Below, in pieces: positions 1 through 7,641 of a DNA stretch of 64,000 nt. Numbering within the stretch: the stretch's first letter is position 1; each line of letters starts with the position of its first letter. Under the pieces are notes generated by a model, which ran no database searches, had not been told where the DNA came from, and saw only the letters and a program-made list of their open reading frames with translations. Source of the stretch: Oceanirhabdus sp942490885 (lineage in GTDB: Bacteria > Bacillota > Clostridia > Clostridiales > Clostridiaceae); contig CALNYT010000002.1 of assembly GCA_942490885.1 (NCBI GenBank), forward strand, positions 5,208,001 to 5,272,000. Direction: 5' to 3'. The position numbers were made by a program, and so were the translations under genes.

Positions 1-1187
1 GGATCTTTAATATATTTAGTTTGATTGGGAATCACATTTGTTACATCAGTTAAGATAGAATAATTTGATTCGTTAAGTTTAGTACTTGAGAAAACATTAA
101 AAGTGATAGAGCTATTATTGCTTACAGAACCAGTTATTAATATAGGATAAGGAAGTGTATTTTTAAATTTATAGTCAAGATAATTTGAACTTACAGTAGC
201 ATCTAAACCCAGTGGAACGTAAGTGGATGGTAAAGTATGATGATGACGTTCTGTAGGTAAGATGTTACTTTTCAATAAAGCATTATAAAGAGTACTAGAC
301 ACTTGACATATACCACCACCTATTCCAGGAACCAATTTGTTGTTTATTATGACTTTAGATTCCTGATACCCATTAGCCGAATTAACCGCTCCTACAGTAT
401 TATTAAAGCTGAACTCATCTCCTGGCATCAATAATTTGTTTGAAATCTTATTAGTAGCTAGAGTAACATTCGTTATTCTTTGAGGAGAACTTCCAGCCAG
501 TTTTGTAGTATAAGAAGAAATAAGACCATTTATTTGTCGTAATTCAGCAGCTGTTATTGAGGGCTCTATATAATTGACCTTCACGGGGATGTCAACATCA
601 TTCACACTGCTTTTATTAAATTGTGTAACAGAAATATTTATTAATTCTTCATAATCAATAGATTTCCCTTTTGAATCATCGGTAATAATGAATTTTTCAC
701 CTTCTCTTCTTATAGTGGCATTAATAGGATTGCAAGAGGTCTCATCTAAAATCTTTTTCACTATACCTGAAAGAGGTTTAGTATCATACTTAACTATTAA
801 ATTAAAAGTTTTAGGTTGAGGGTTTTTTATTAAGTCGTATTTGTTAAAGAAACTTAAGTTCTTACCATATGATAAAGCTAAGTCAATTGTTTCGTCATAA
901 TTGAATTCAGGGTTCAATTCACTTAAACTCAAAGAATATTTGTTATCTTCAACTAAATATGTAACTTTACGTTCAATTACTTCATTTTCAAAATGAGATT
1001 GTATTTTTTTTATTGCGGAATCTTTATCTAGAGAAGATATATCTATACCATTTATATCAACTCCAGGATAGATCAGAGCACTATTATTATTAATGATAGA
1101 ACTTACATATAAATAATAGGAGAATATTATTAGAAATATTGGTATAATTATAATAATAATCAATTTAAAAGGAGATAGTTTTTTCAT
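1..1187 (-). CDS. VanW family protein with peptidoglycan-binding-like domain, C-terminus cut by window edge
   Basis: I translated this from position 1187 (ATG, preceded on the minus strand by GGATG); 395 codons are visible and no stop is reached before base 1. An N-terminal membrane anchor (about residues 8-28) is followed by a region like the extracytoplasmic PG_binding_4 domain of the YoaR family, then a VanW domain. VanW hallmarks are visible: PGDEFSFN, a VPGIGGGICQVSSTLYNA segment, and an RHHHTLPS stretch. Such proteins are extracytoplasmic and thought to act at the cell wall; their biochemical role is unknown. It is transcribed divergently from tadA. Family assignment is solid, function is not. 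Confidence 0.88.
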   Translation of the reverse strand, partial: MKKLSPFKLIIIIIIPIFLIIFSYYLYVSSIINNNSALIYPGVDINGIDISSLDKDSAIKKIQSHFENEVIERKVTYLVEDNKYSLSLSELNPEFNYDETIDLALSYGKNLSFFNKYDLIKNPQPKTFNLIVKYDTKPLSGIVKKILDETSCNPINATIRREGEKFIITDDSKGKSIDYEELINISVTQFNKSSVNDVDIPVKVNYIEPSITAAELRQINGLISSYTTKLAGSSPQRITNVTLATNKISNKLLMPGDEFSFNNTVGAVNSANGYQESKVIINNKLVPGIGGGICQVSSTLYNALLKSNILPTERHHHTLPSTYVPLGLDATVSSNYLDYKFKNTLPYPILITGSVSNNSSITFNVFSSTKLNESNYSILTDVTNVIPNQTKYIKD

Positions 1188-1257
1188 ATAGTTAGCATCC
1201 TTTCATAAATCAGATAAATAACAAATAGCTAATTAATAGATTTATATATTTATTTTA

Positions 1258-1285
1258 TTGTATAAGGTAATAAAATATTTATAAT
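1258..1285 (+). promoter_or_regulatory. Predicted sigma-A promoter for tadA-kinase unit
   Basis: TTGTAT (1258-1263) and TATAAT (1280-1285) are separated by 16 bases, upstream of tadA. The surrounding DNA is very AT-rich, so this is a moderate call. Confidence 0.4.
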
Positions 1286-1325
1286 TTTTGATGGAAATAT
1301 ATAAAATTAAGGAATGGCAAGTTTT

Positions 1326-1802
1326 ATGAATAAAAATGAAAATATAGAGATGCATAAGAAGTTTATGAAGGAAGCTTATAATGAAGCAATAAAAGCAAGG
1401 AACAAGAATGAAGTTCCTGTAGGAGTAGTTATTGTAAGAAATAGCGATAAAGTTATAATTGCACGAGGACATAATATTAAAGAGAGTGAGAAAAATGCAC
1501 TTTTACATGCTGAAATAGTAGCCATAGAAAAAGCTAGCAAGTTTTTAAATGAATGGAGATTATCTGATTGTAGTATGTATGTTACACTAGAACCTTGTCC
1601 AATGTGTGCTGGGGCTATAGTACAAGCAAGAATTAAAGATTTATACATTGGAACCTTTGATGAGAGGACTGGTGCTTGTGGATCCGTAATAAACATAACA
1701 CAAAATGAAAATTTTAATCATTGGGTTAACGTAACTTGGATGTATGATAATATGTGTAGTGAATTAATTACAAGTTTTTTTAAGGCTAAGAGGGGGAAAT
1801 AG
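1326..1802 (+). CDS. tadA: tRNA-specific adenosine deaminase TadA
   Basis: It deaminates A34 of tRNA-Arg(ACG) to inosine in the cytoplasm. Cytidine/deoxycytidylate deaminase zinc motifs are intact: HAE (H61, E63 counted from this start) and PCPMC (C91, C94). The start is ambiguous. An ATG at 1314 directly abuts the only AAGGA, so the ATG at 1326 (12 bases after it) was chosen; the ATG at 1350 would also keep the family core. The next gene starts 3 bases after the stop, so translation is probably coupled. In B. subtilis tadA is also adjacent to the SRP RNA and dnaX block; here about 8 kb of other genes intervene. Confidence 0.93.
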   Translation: MNKNENIEMHKKFMKEAYNEAIKARNKNEVPVGVVIVRNSDKVIIARGHNIKESEKNALLHAEIVAIEKASKFLNEWRLSDCSMYVTLEPCPMCAGAIVQARIKDLYIGTFDERTGACGSVINITQNENFNHWVNVTWMYDNMCSELITSFFKAKRGK

Positions 1803-1805
1803 GGC

Positions 1806-2702
1806 TTGCAGATAAGAAAAATTTTTAAAATTCAGTCATTAAATATTGATAAAGCCAGAAAATTACTTATAGCAGTAAATATAATAGAGGTATTTACTAT
1901 TATTCTCTTATGGATATATTATAAATCAAATATTATTGGAGAATTGTCAGAGAAAAAAGCAAATATAGTAGGGTACTTAGTTATAACTTTTTCAGCTATA
2001 ATAATGATTAATTTAATAATAAGCGTAAGAAATATTTGGGTAATGTCTATATCTAAAAGAGAAGTAGATATACAAAAGGTTAATATTGAAAGAATAAATC
2101 AGTTAAATAATACCTTAAGAGGGCAAAGACATGATTTTTTAAATAATCTACAGGTAGTATATTCCCTGATTCAGATGGGTGAATTTGAAGATTCGAAGGA
2201 GTATATTGAGCAAGTATATAAAGATATAAAGAAAGTAAGTAAAATACTTAGAACATCTAATGCAGCAATAAATGCGTTGATACAAGCAAAAATAGTAGAT
2301 GCAGAAGACAAAAATATAAGTATTACTTTAAAAATAAACTCAAGACTAGATTATATAAAGAATAGATCATGGGAGATATGTAGAATTCTTAGTAATTTAA
2401 TGGATAACGCTATTTATGAATTAAATAGTAGTGATTTAGATAAAAAAGATATAACTCTTGAAATCTATGAAGAATTGAGTTGGTATATATTTATTGTAAA
2501 GAATACAGGCTCTAAAATTGATGAAAAGATCATAAATAGAATATTTGAACCGAGTTTCACAACGAAGGGAAGCAAGGGACAAGGAATGGGACTTGCAATA
2601 GTTAAAGAGATTGTTCAAAATCAAAAAGGTACGATAGAGGTTATTAGCGACGACGAGGGAACTTCTTTTAAATTTAAAATCCCAATAAACTTTGAGGTGT
2701 AA
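1806..2702 (+). CDS. Membrane sensor histidine kinase (Spo0B/AgrC/CitA-like)
   Basis: The start is TTG, 9-10 bases after AGAGGGGG at the end of tadA. Two membrane segments (about residues 20-39 and 54-77) precede a coiled linker and an H-box RGQRHDFLNNLQ (phospho-acceptor H109), the form used by Spo0B-fold kinases. The HATPase domain has an N-box LMDNAIYE (about 198-205) and a G-box GSKGQGMGLAIVKE (about 255-268). There is no large extracellular sensor, so it probably senses within the membrane or through a partner. The only response regulator nearby is the LytTR gene at 4599, separated from it by nfeD and floA. Pairing with that regulator is inferred. Confidence 0.85.
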   Translation: MQIRKIFKIQSLNIDKARKLLIAVNIIEVFTIILLWIYYKSNIIGELSEKKANIVGYLVITFSAIIMINLIISVRNIWVMSISKREVDIQKVNIERINQLNNTLRGQRHDFLNNLQVVYSLIQMGEFEDSKEYIEQVYKDIKKVSKILRTSNAAINALIQAKIVDAEDKNISITLKINSRLDYIKNRSWEICRILSNLMDNAIYELNSSDLDKKDITLEIYEELSWYIFIVKNTGSKIDEKIINRIFEPSFTTKGSKGQGMGLAIVKEIVQNQKGTIEVISDDEGTSFKFKIPINFEV

Positions 2703-2808
2703 CATTAGACAGTTTAGTTTGAAAAATGATGTTTAAGGAGAGAATCTATTAAGCATTGTATTAACTTAATATATAATGAAAGTAAGTTATCTAGGAGGTG
2801 ATAATAAA

Positions 2809-3309
2809 TTGTTAGATATTATAATAAGTTTCTTTGGTAATCTTACCACTATAGCGTGGATATTATTATTAGTTGGTTTAGCAGGTATAATATTAGAGAT
2901 ATTCACACCAGGATTTGGTTTGTTTGGAGCAGTTGGTAGTATATGCGTGATTGTTAGTATATTCTTAACTGCAAATAGTATTATTGAGTTGATGGTTATG
3001 TTCATTTTATTTGCAATGTTTATAGGGGTTGTCATAGGTATAATAGTACACCTCGCCAAGAAGGGTAAACTTGGAAAAGGAATAATACTAGAAAATACAA
3101 TTAATGAAAAAGGTATAAATAAAGAAGATATGCAATTTTTTGTAGGAAAAATAGCTGAGACATTAACTACACTAAGACCATCAGGTTCCATTAGTATAGA
3201 TGGAGTAAAACTTGATGCTGTTGCTGATGGTGGTTTCATTGAAAAAGGGAAAAAAGTTGAAGTTATAAGAGTAGATGGAATAAGAATTGTTGTTAAAGAA
3301 AGTAAATAA
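2809..3309 (+). CDS. NfeD family membrane protein (partner of FloA)
   Basis: Start chosen at TTG 2809, eight bases after a perfect AGGAGGTG (2793-2800); an ATG at 2776 in the same frame lies upstream of that site and has no ribosome-binding site. The 166-residue product has two or three N-terminal membrane helices containing an EIFTPGFGLFG motif typical of NfeD, then a soluble OB-fold tail (from about residue 105) with SGSISIDGVKLDAVADGG. NfeD proteins are almost always encoded beside a stomatin/flotillin-type protein, as here with floA 31 bases downstream. They help organise membrane microdomains; the molecular role is unclear. Confidence 0.87.
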   Translation: MLDIIISFFGNLTTIAWILLLVGLAGIILEIFTPGFGLFGAVGSICVIVSIFLTANSIIELMVMFILFAMFIGVVIGIIVHLAKKGKLGKGIILENTINEKGINKEDMQFFVGKIAETLTTLRPSGSISIDGVKLDAVADGGFIEKGKKVEVIRVDGIRIVVKESK

Positions 3310-3340
3310 TAAATTAAATGAAAAATGAGGAGGATTTAAT

Positions 3341-4336
3341 ATGCCGAGTGCAGGAATATTTGGAGCAATAGTAGTAATAGCACTTTTATTTTTAGTAATT
3401 GCAGTACTTTTCAGTTTTATACCATTGGGATTATGGATTTCCGCTATAGCAGCAGGAGTTAAAGTTGGATTAGGATCTCTTATCGGTATGAGATTAAGAA
3501 AGGTAAGACCAGCAAAAATTATTAACCCATTAATAAAAGGTAATAAAGCAGGGTTAAATCTTTCAGTAGATATGTTAGAGAGTCATTTTCTTGCAGGTGG
3601 AGATGTAAACAAGGTTGTTGATGCGTTAATAGCAGCACAAAGAGCTAGCATTGATTTAGCTTTTGATAAAGCTACAGCAATTGATTTAGCAGGTAGAGAT
3701 GTATTACAAGCAGTAAAGACAAGTGTTACACCAAAGGTTATAGAGACACCATTAGTTGCAGCTATTGCTAAAGATGGTATTGAACTTAATGCTAAAGCTA
3801 GGGTTACAGTTAGAACAAATATAGATAGACTTATAGGTGGAGCTGGTGAAGAAACAATCATCGCTAGAGTTGGTGAGGGTATTGTTACTACAGTTGGTTC
3901 TTCAGAACTTCATAAAGATGTATTAGAAAACCCTGATAGAATATCTAAAACTATATTAGGAAAAGGATTAGACTCAGGTACTGCATTTGAAATTCTATCA
4001 ATAGATATTGCAGACGTGGATGTTGGAAGAAACGTTGGAGCAAAATTACAAATTGATCAAGCTGAGGCAGATAAAAAAATTGCACAAGCTAAAGCAGAGG
4101 TTAGAAGAGCTATGGCTGTTGCACATGAACAAGAAATGAAAGCACAAGTTGAAGAGATGAGAGCTAAGGTTGTTGAAGCAGAAGCGCAAGTACCAAAAGC
4201 TATGGCAGAAGCCTTAGTAAAAGGTAATTTAGGAGTTATGGATTATTATAATATGAAAAATGTTATTGCAGATACAGATATGAGAAAATCAATTTCTAAT
4301 ATAAGTGATGATCAAGAAACTTCAATTGAAGAATAA
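3341..4336 (+). CDS. floA: Flotillin-like protein FloA
   Basis: 331 residues, the usual FloA (YqfA, UPF0365) length. A hydrophobic hairpin (about residues 8-42) anchors it to the cytoplasmic face, followed by a PHB/SPFH-like domain and an Ala/Glu/Lys-rich coiled coil (about 240-300). The segment SHFLAGGDVNKVVDALIAAQ is characteristic of the family. A strong GAGGAGG precedes the ATG. FloA scaffolds membrane domains that concentrate signalling kinases and secretion proteins in Bacillus. Its position between a kinase and a response regulator gene is notable. Confidence 0.93.
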   Translation: MPSAGIFGAIVVIALLFLVIAVLFSFIPLGLWISAIAAGVKVGLGSLIGMRLRKVRPAKIINPLIKGNKAGLNLSVDMLESHFLAGGDVNKVVDALIAAQRASIDLAFDKATAIDLAGRDVLQAVKTSVTPKVIETPLVAAIAKDGIELNAKARVTVRTNIDRLIGGAGEETIIARVGEGIVTTVGSSELHKDVLENPDRISKTILGKGLDSGTAFEILSIDIADVDVGRNVGAKLQIDQAEADKKIAQAKAEVRRAMAVAHEQEMKAQVEEMRAKVVEAEAQVPKAMAEALVKGNLGVMDYYNMKNVIADTDMRKSISNISDDQETSIEE

Positions 4337-4355
4337 TTGAAATTAGGTGTTAAGT

Positions 4356-4598
4356 ATGAGTGATAATAATATTAATCAAAATGAGATATCCTATGATAAA
4401 GATGATATTATGAAGGAAATAGAAAAAGAATTATATAGAGAGAAAGAATTAAAAATTAATACACCAAATAAAACAACAGTAAAACCAAAGGTTTCTTCTG
4501 AAAAGAAAAAAGTTAATAAGATTCTAAACAATAAGAATGACCTAGTAAAAGGAATATTATTAAGTGAAATATTAGGAAAACCAAAAGGACGAAGATAA
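4356..4598 (+). CDS. Small charged protein of unknown function
   Basis: 80 residues from ATG 4356 (TTAGGTG just upstream); an in-frame GTG at 4347 falls inside that site and is less likely. The product is hydrophilic, rich in Lys and Asn, with no membrane segment, and ends in a basic tail LGKPKGRR. I do not recognise a family. Its stop codon is immediately followed by the ATG of the response regulator, implying translational coupling, and it follows floA by 19 bases. It may be a cytoplasmic adaptor of this cluster, but that is only inferred from position. Confidence 0.7.
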   Translation: MSDNNINQNEISYDKDDIMKEIEKELYREKELKINTPNKTTVKPKVSSEKKKVNKILNNKNDLVKGILLSEILGKPKGRR

Positions 4599-5330
4599 AT
4601 GATAAAAGTATTAATTGTGGATGATGACTTTGGAATGAGGAGAGTGCTTAGAAAGGCACTCTCCAAAAATGAAAATTTTGAAGTAATTGGGGAAGCTGAG
4701 AATGGGATTGTGGGTCTTGAGTTATTCAAAGAAGAAAAACCAGATGTGGTATTTATGGATATAGAAATGCCAGAAATGTCTGGATGTGAGTGTGCAAAAA
4801 GAATATTCGATATAAATCCTAAAACAAAGATTATTTTTGCAACAGCTTATGAGGGATTTATGCAGGAAGCCTTTGATGTATATGCTTTCGATTATTTGGT
4901 TAAACCATTTGATATGGAGAGACTTAATAATACTATTACAAGATTAATTGAGGTATGTAATGATATCCATGGGGAAGATGTTAGAAAGATTGCAGATATA
5001 GAGAAGAGTAGGTTAATTATAAAAAATAAAGAGGGTATGCAATTAATCAATGTTGAAGATATTATTATTATTCAGAGGGAAGATGGCAATACAGTTATCT
5101 ATACACAAAAAGAAAAGGTGATAACAACGGAAAGTTTAAGCCATATAGAAGAAAGATTGGATATTAATAAATTCATGAGAACTCATAAATCTTATATCGT
5201 AAATATTTCAAGAATTACAAATATTTATCCTTATGGAAGATGGACGTATATACTTAAATTCGGTAATTTTGAAACGGATGCTTTAATAACTCACAAGAAA
5301 TTCAATGAATTAGAAGGATTTTTTAATTAA
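4599..5330 (+). CDS. LytTR-family response regulator
   Basis: 243 residues. The receiver domain (1-120) has the acidic pocket D8-D10, phospho-acceptor D54, T82 and K102. A LytTR DNA-binding domain (about 140-240) follows, with THKSYIVNISRI, the typical LytTR/AgrA core. It is a transcription factor activated by a sensor kinase; the best local candidate is the Spo0B-type kinase at 1806-2702, a pairing seen in AgrC/AgrA and LytS/LytT systems. The start abuts the preceding stop. A strong terminator follows. Its targets are unknown. Confidence 0.9.
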   Translation: MIKVLIVDDDFGMRRVLRKALSKNENFEVIGEAENGIVGLELFKEEKPDVVFMDIEMPEMSGCECAKRIFDINPKTKIIFATAYEGFMQEAFDVYAFDYLVKPFDMERLNNTITRLIEVCNDIHGEDVRKIADIEKSRLIIKNKEGMQLINVEDIIIIQREDGNTVIYTQKEKVITTESLSHIEERLDINKFMRTHKSYIVNISRITNIYPYGRWTYILKFGNFETDALITHKKFNELEGFFN

Positions 5331-5360
5331 TAAATGAATAATTATTAAGTATAAAAATAC

Positions 5361-5397
5361 AAAAACTACTATTATTTTAGTAGTTTTAATTTTTTTA
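5361..5397 (+). terminator. Intrinsic terminator after LytTR gene
   Basis: Nine-base stem 5362-5370 paired with 5379-5387, followed by a T-rich run to 5397. Confidence 0.85.
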
Positions 5398-5489
5398 ACA
5401 TCATTTTTAGAAAATTATGATAAAATCAAATAGAGATATTTAATATATTTAGAATGAACATGGTAACAAAATTAAATTCATTCTATATA

Positions 5490-5541
5490 GGAGGAGGTGA
5501 ACTGTTGCAAACTTTATAGAGATTTATAGAGTTTTAGCAAC
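5490..5541 (+). promoter_or_regulatory. Leader with orphan strong Shine-Dalgarno, four-codon ORF and hairpin upstream of pepF
   Basis: A very strong GGAGGAGGTG (5490-5499) is followed by TTG CAA ACT TTA TAG (5505-5519), not by the pepF start, which has its own weaker GGGAGAG. GTTGC at 5504-5508 and GCAAC at 5537-5541 close an imperfect hairpin across the mini-ORF. It could be a translated leader or a decayed start region. Confidence 0.35.
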
Positions 5542-5549
5542 GGGAGAGT

Positions 5550-7247
5550 ATGATTAAATTTCAAGACTACAAATACACTAGACCTGATATGGATCAGGTG
5601 AAGAGTGAAATGGAGATGCTGATTAGCGAATTTAAATCAGCAGATAACTTTGACAATCAGAATGAAACTATGAAAAAGATTATTGATTTGAGAAATGAAG
5701 TTGAATCAATGAGTGAACTTGTAGGAATAAGACATACAATTGATACAACAGATGAGTTCTATGAAAAAGAACAAGATTTCATAGATGAAGCTATGCCTAT
5801 GTATCAAGGAGTTGTAAATGAATACTATGAGGCGCTAATAAATTCAAAATTCAGAAAAGAACTTGAGCAAAAATGGGGTAAACAATTATTTAATTTAGCA
5901 GAAATGTCTATAAAAACATTTAAGCCTGAGATTATTGAAGATTTGCAGCGTGAGAATAAACTTGTGAGTGAGTATACAAAACTTACTTCATCAGCAAAAA
6001 TTATGTTTGATGGAGAGGAAAAGAATCTATCTCAGATGACACCATATGTTCAATCACAAGATAGACAAGTAAGAAAAGATGCTAATGAAGCAGTTGCTGA
6101 ATTCTTTAAAGAGAATGAGAGTAAATATGATGAGATTTATGACAAATTAGTTAAGGTTAGAAATAAAATTGCTAAGACTCTTGGATACGACAACTATGTA
6201 AAATTAGGTTATATGAGAATGATGAGATCAGATTATGATTCAAATATGGTTGCTAATTATAGAAAACAAGTGCTAGAACATATAGTGCCTGTATCTGTAG
6301 AACTTAAGAAGCGTCAAGCTGAGAGATTAGGATTAGATTCTCTTAAGTACTATGATGAGCCATTAAAATTTACAACAGGGAATGCTATACCAAAAGGAAA
6401 TCCAGAATGGATAGTTAATAATGGTAAGAAGATGTATGATGAATTATCTTCAGAGACATCAGAATTCTTTAACTTCATGTTAGATAGAGAACTTTTAGAC
6501 TTAGTAAGCAAGAAAGGAAAAGCTGGTGGAGGATATTGTACGTATATAAGTAAATATAAATCTCCTTTTATATTTTCTAACTTTAATGGAACTGCTGGAG
6601 ATGTAGATGTTTTAACTCATGAAGCTGGCCATGCATTCCAGGTATATTGTAGTAGAGTGTATGAAGTGCCTGAATATGGTTTCCCAACATATGAAGCATG
6701 TGAGATACATTCAATGAGTATGGAATTCTTTACTTGGCCGTGGATGAATTTATTCTTTGAAGAGGATGAATTAAAGTATAAATTTGCACACTTAAGTGGA
6801 GCACTTACATTTATTCCTTATGGTGTAACTGTTGATGAGTTCCAACATTTTGTATATGAAAATCCTGAGGCAACTCCAGAAGAGAGAAAAGCTAAATGGA
6901 GAGAAATAGAGAAGAAGTATCTACCTGATAGAGATTATGAAGATAATGATATATTAAATAGAGGAGGATATTGGTTTAGGCAAGGACATATATTCTCAAC
7001 ACCATTCTATTATATAGATTATACACTTGCTCAAGTTTGTGCGTTCCAATTTTGGGTTAAATCAAATCAGAATAGAGAAGAAGCTTGGAGTGATTATCTA
7101 ACTTTATGTAAGGCAGGAGGAAGTAAACCATTCCTAGAGCTTGTGGAACTAGCAAATCTTAAGAATCCATTTAGAGATGGAACAATTGAATCGGTAATTC
7201 CAGAAATCAAAAATTGGCTTAATAATGTAAATGATAAAGAACTGTAA
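5550..7247 (+). CDS. M3-family oligoendopeptidase F-like zinc metallopeptidase
   Basis: Cytoplasmic zinc peptidase that cleaves short peptides. The HEAGH metal motif is at residues 357-361, followed by the family segment EACEIHSMSMEFF supplying the third zinc ligand. Length (565 residues) fits the M3B clostridial group. ATG 5550 follows GGGAGAG with short spacing; a much stronger ribosome-binding site lies 50 bases upstream with no matching in-frame start. The gene stands alone, with terminators before and after. Substrates cannot be read from sequence. Confidence 0.92.
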   Translation: MIKFQDYKYTRPDMDQVKSEMEMLISEFKSADNFDNQNETMKKIIDLRNEVESMSELVGIRHTIDTTDEFYEKEQDFIDEAMPMYQGVVNEYYEALINSKFRKELEQKWGKQLFNLAEMSIKTFKPEIIEDLQRENKLVSEYTKLTSSAKIMFDGEEKNLSQMTPYVQSQDRQVRKDANEAVAEFFKENESKYDEIYDKLVKVRNKIAKTLGYDNYVKLGYMRMMRSDYDSNMVANYRKQVLEHIVPVSVELKKRQAERLGLDSLKYYDEPLKFTTGNAIPKGNPEWIVNNGKKMYDELSSETSEFFNFMLDRELLDLVSKKGKAGGGYCTYISKYKSPFIFSNFNGTAGDVDVLTHEAGHAFQVYCSRVYEVPEYGFPTYEACEIHSMSMEFFTWPWMNLFFEEDELKYKFAHLSGALTFIPYGVTVDEFQHFVYENPEATPEERKAKWREIEKKYLPDRDYEDNDILNRGGYWFRQGHIFSTPFYYIDYTLAQVCAFQFWVKSNQNREEAWSDYLTLCKAGGSKPFLELVELANLKNPFRDGTIESVIPEIKNWLNNVNDKEL

Positions 7248-7331
7248 CATTTATCTACTTATATGAAATTATTCTAGTCCAATTTTTTAAGAATGAAAAA
7301 TGAAGAGGAAAGTTTGAAAACATAGTTGAGA

Positions 7332-7449
7332 GTTGAGAGTGGAGAACGATTGATATTTCACTAAGTGAAATTTTAGTCTTATTGTTCCTTGGACAATAAA
7401 ATGTAGGTTCTGCTGTAAAGCAGAACCATCCATCGTTCTCAACTCTCAA
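7332..7449. repeat. Dispersed palindromic repeat, copy 1
   Basis: An outer inverted repeat (7332-7349 with 7433-7449, one mismatch) of the TTGAGAGT-type encloses three short hairpins, near 7355-7371, 7379-7397 and 7407-7428. A shorter relative lies at 19464-19530, also between a gene end and a terminator. The rest of the 7248-7641 gap has only a terminator and AT-rich DNA; an ORF across the minus strand here is a by-product of the palindrome. Confidence 0.7.
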
Positions 7450-7472
7450 TTCACCACCCTCAACTTGTTTTT

Positions 7473-7500
7473 AAGCACGGTTTGCCATGCTTTTTTTTTG
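7473..7500 (+). terminator. Intrinsic terminator downstream of pepF
   Basis: Stem AAGCACGG (7473-7480) with CCATGCTT (7485-7492), one mismatch, then a run of nine T. Confidence 0.7.
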
Positions 7501-7641
7501 GTATTAATCTACAAATAAAGATTTTTTGAAATTTAACGATAATAAATAATAGAATAATAGAATAGTTAAGAGAATAAAGGAAATTAATATATATTTAATG
7601 AAATATAATATTATATTATTTTAATATGAGGGGTACATACT

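Noticed and set aside
1242..1472. Minus-strand ORF over the start of tadA
   Set aside because: It is antisense to a well-supported gene, with no ribosome-binding site and low-complexity composition.
2707..2733. Possible LytTR binding site upstream of nfeD (ACAGTTTAG then a GTT 19 bases later)
   Set aside because: Only the first half matches the consensus; the second half and spacing do not.
7255..7449. Minus-strand 64-codon ORF between pepF and the lipoprotein gene
   Set aside because: It spans the palindromic repeat, whose symmetry creates open frames; no start signals.
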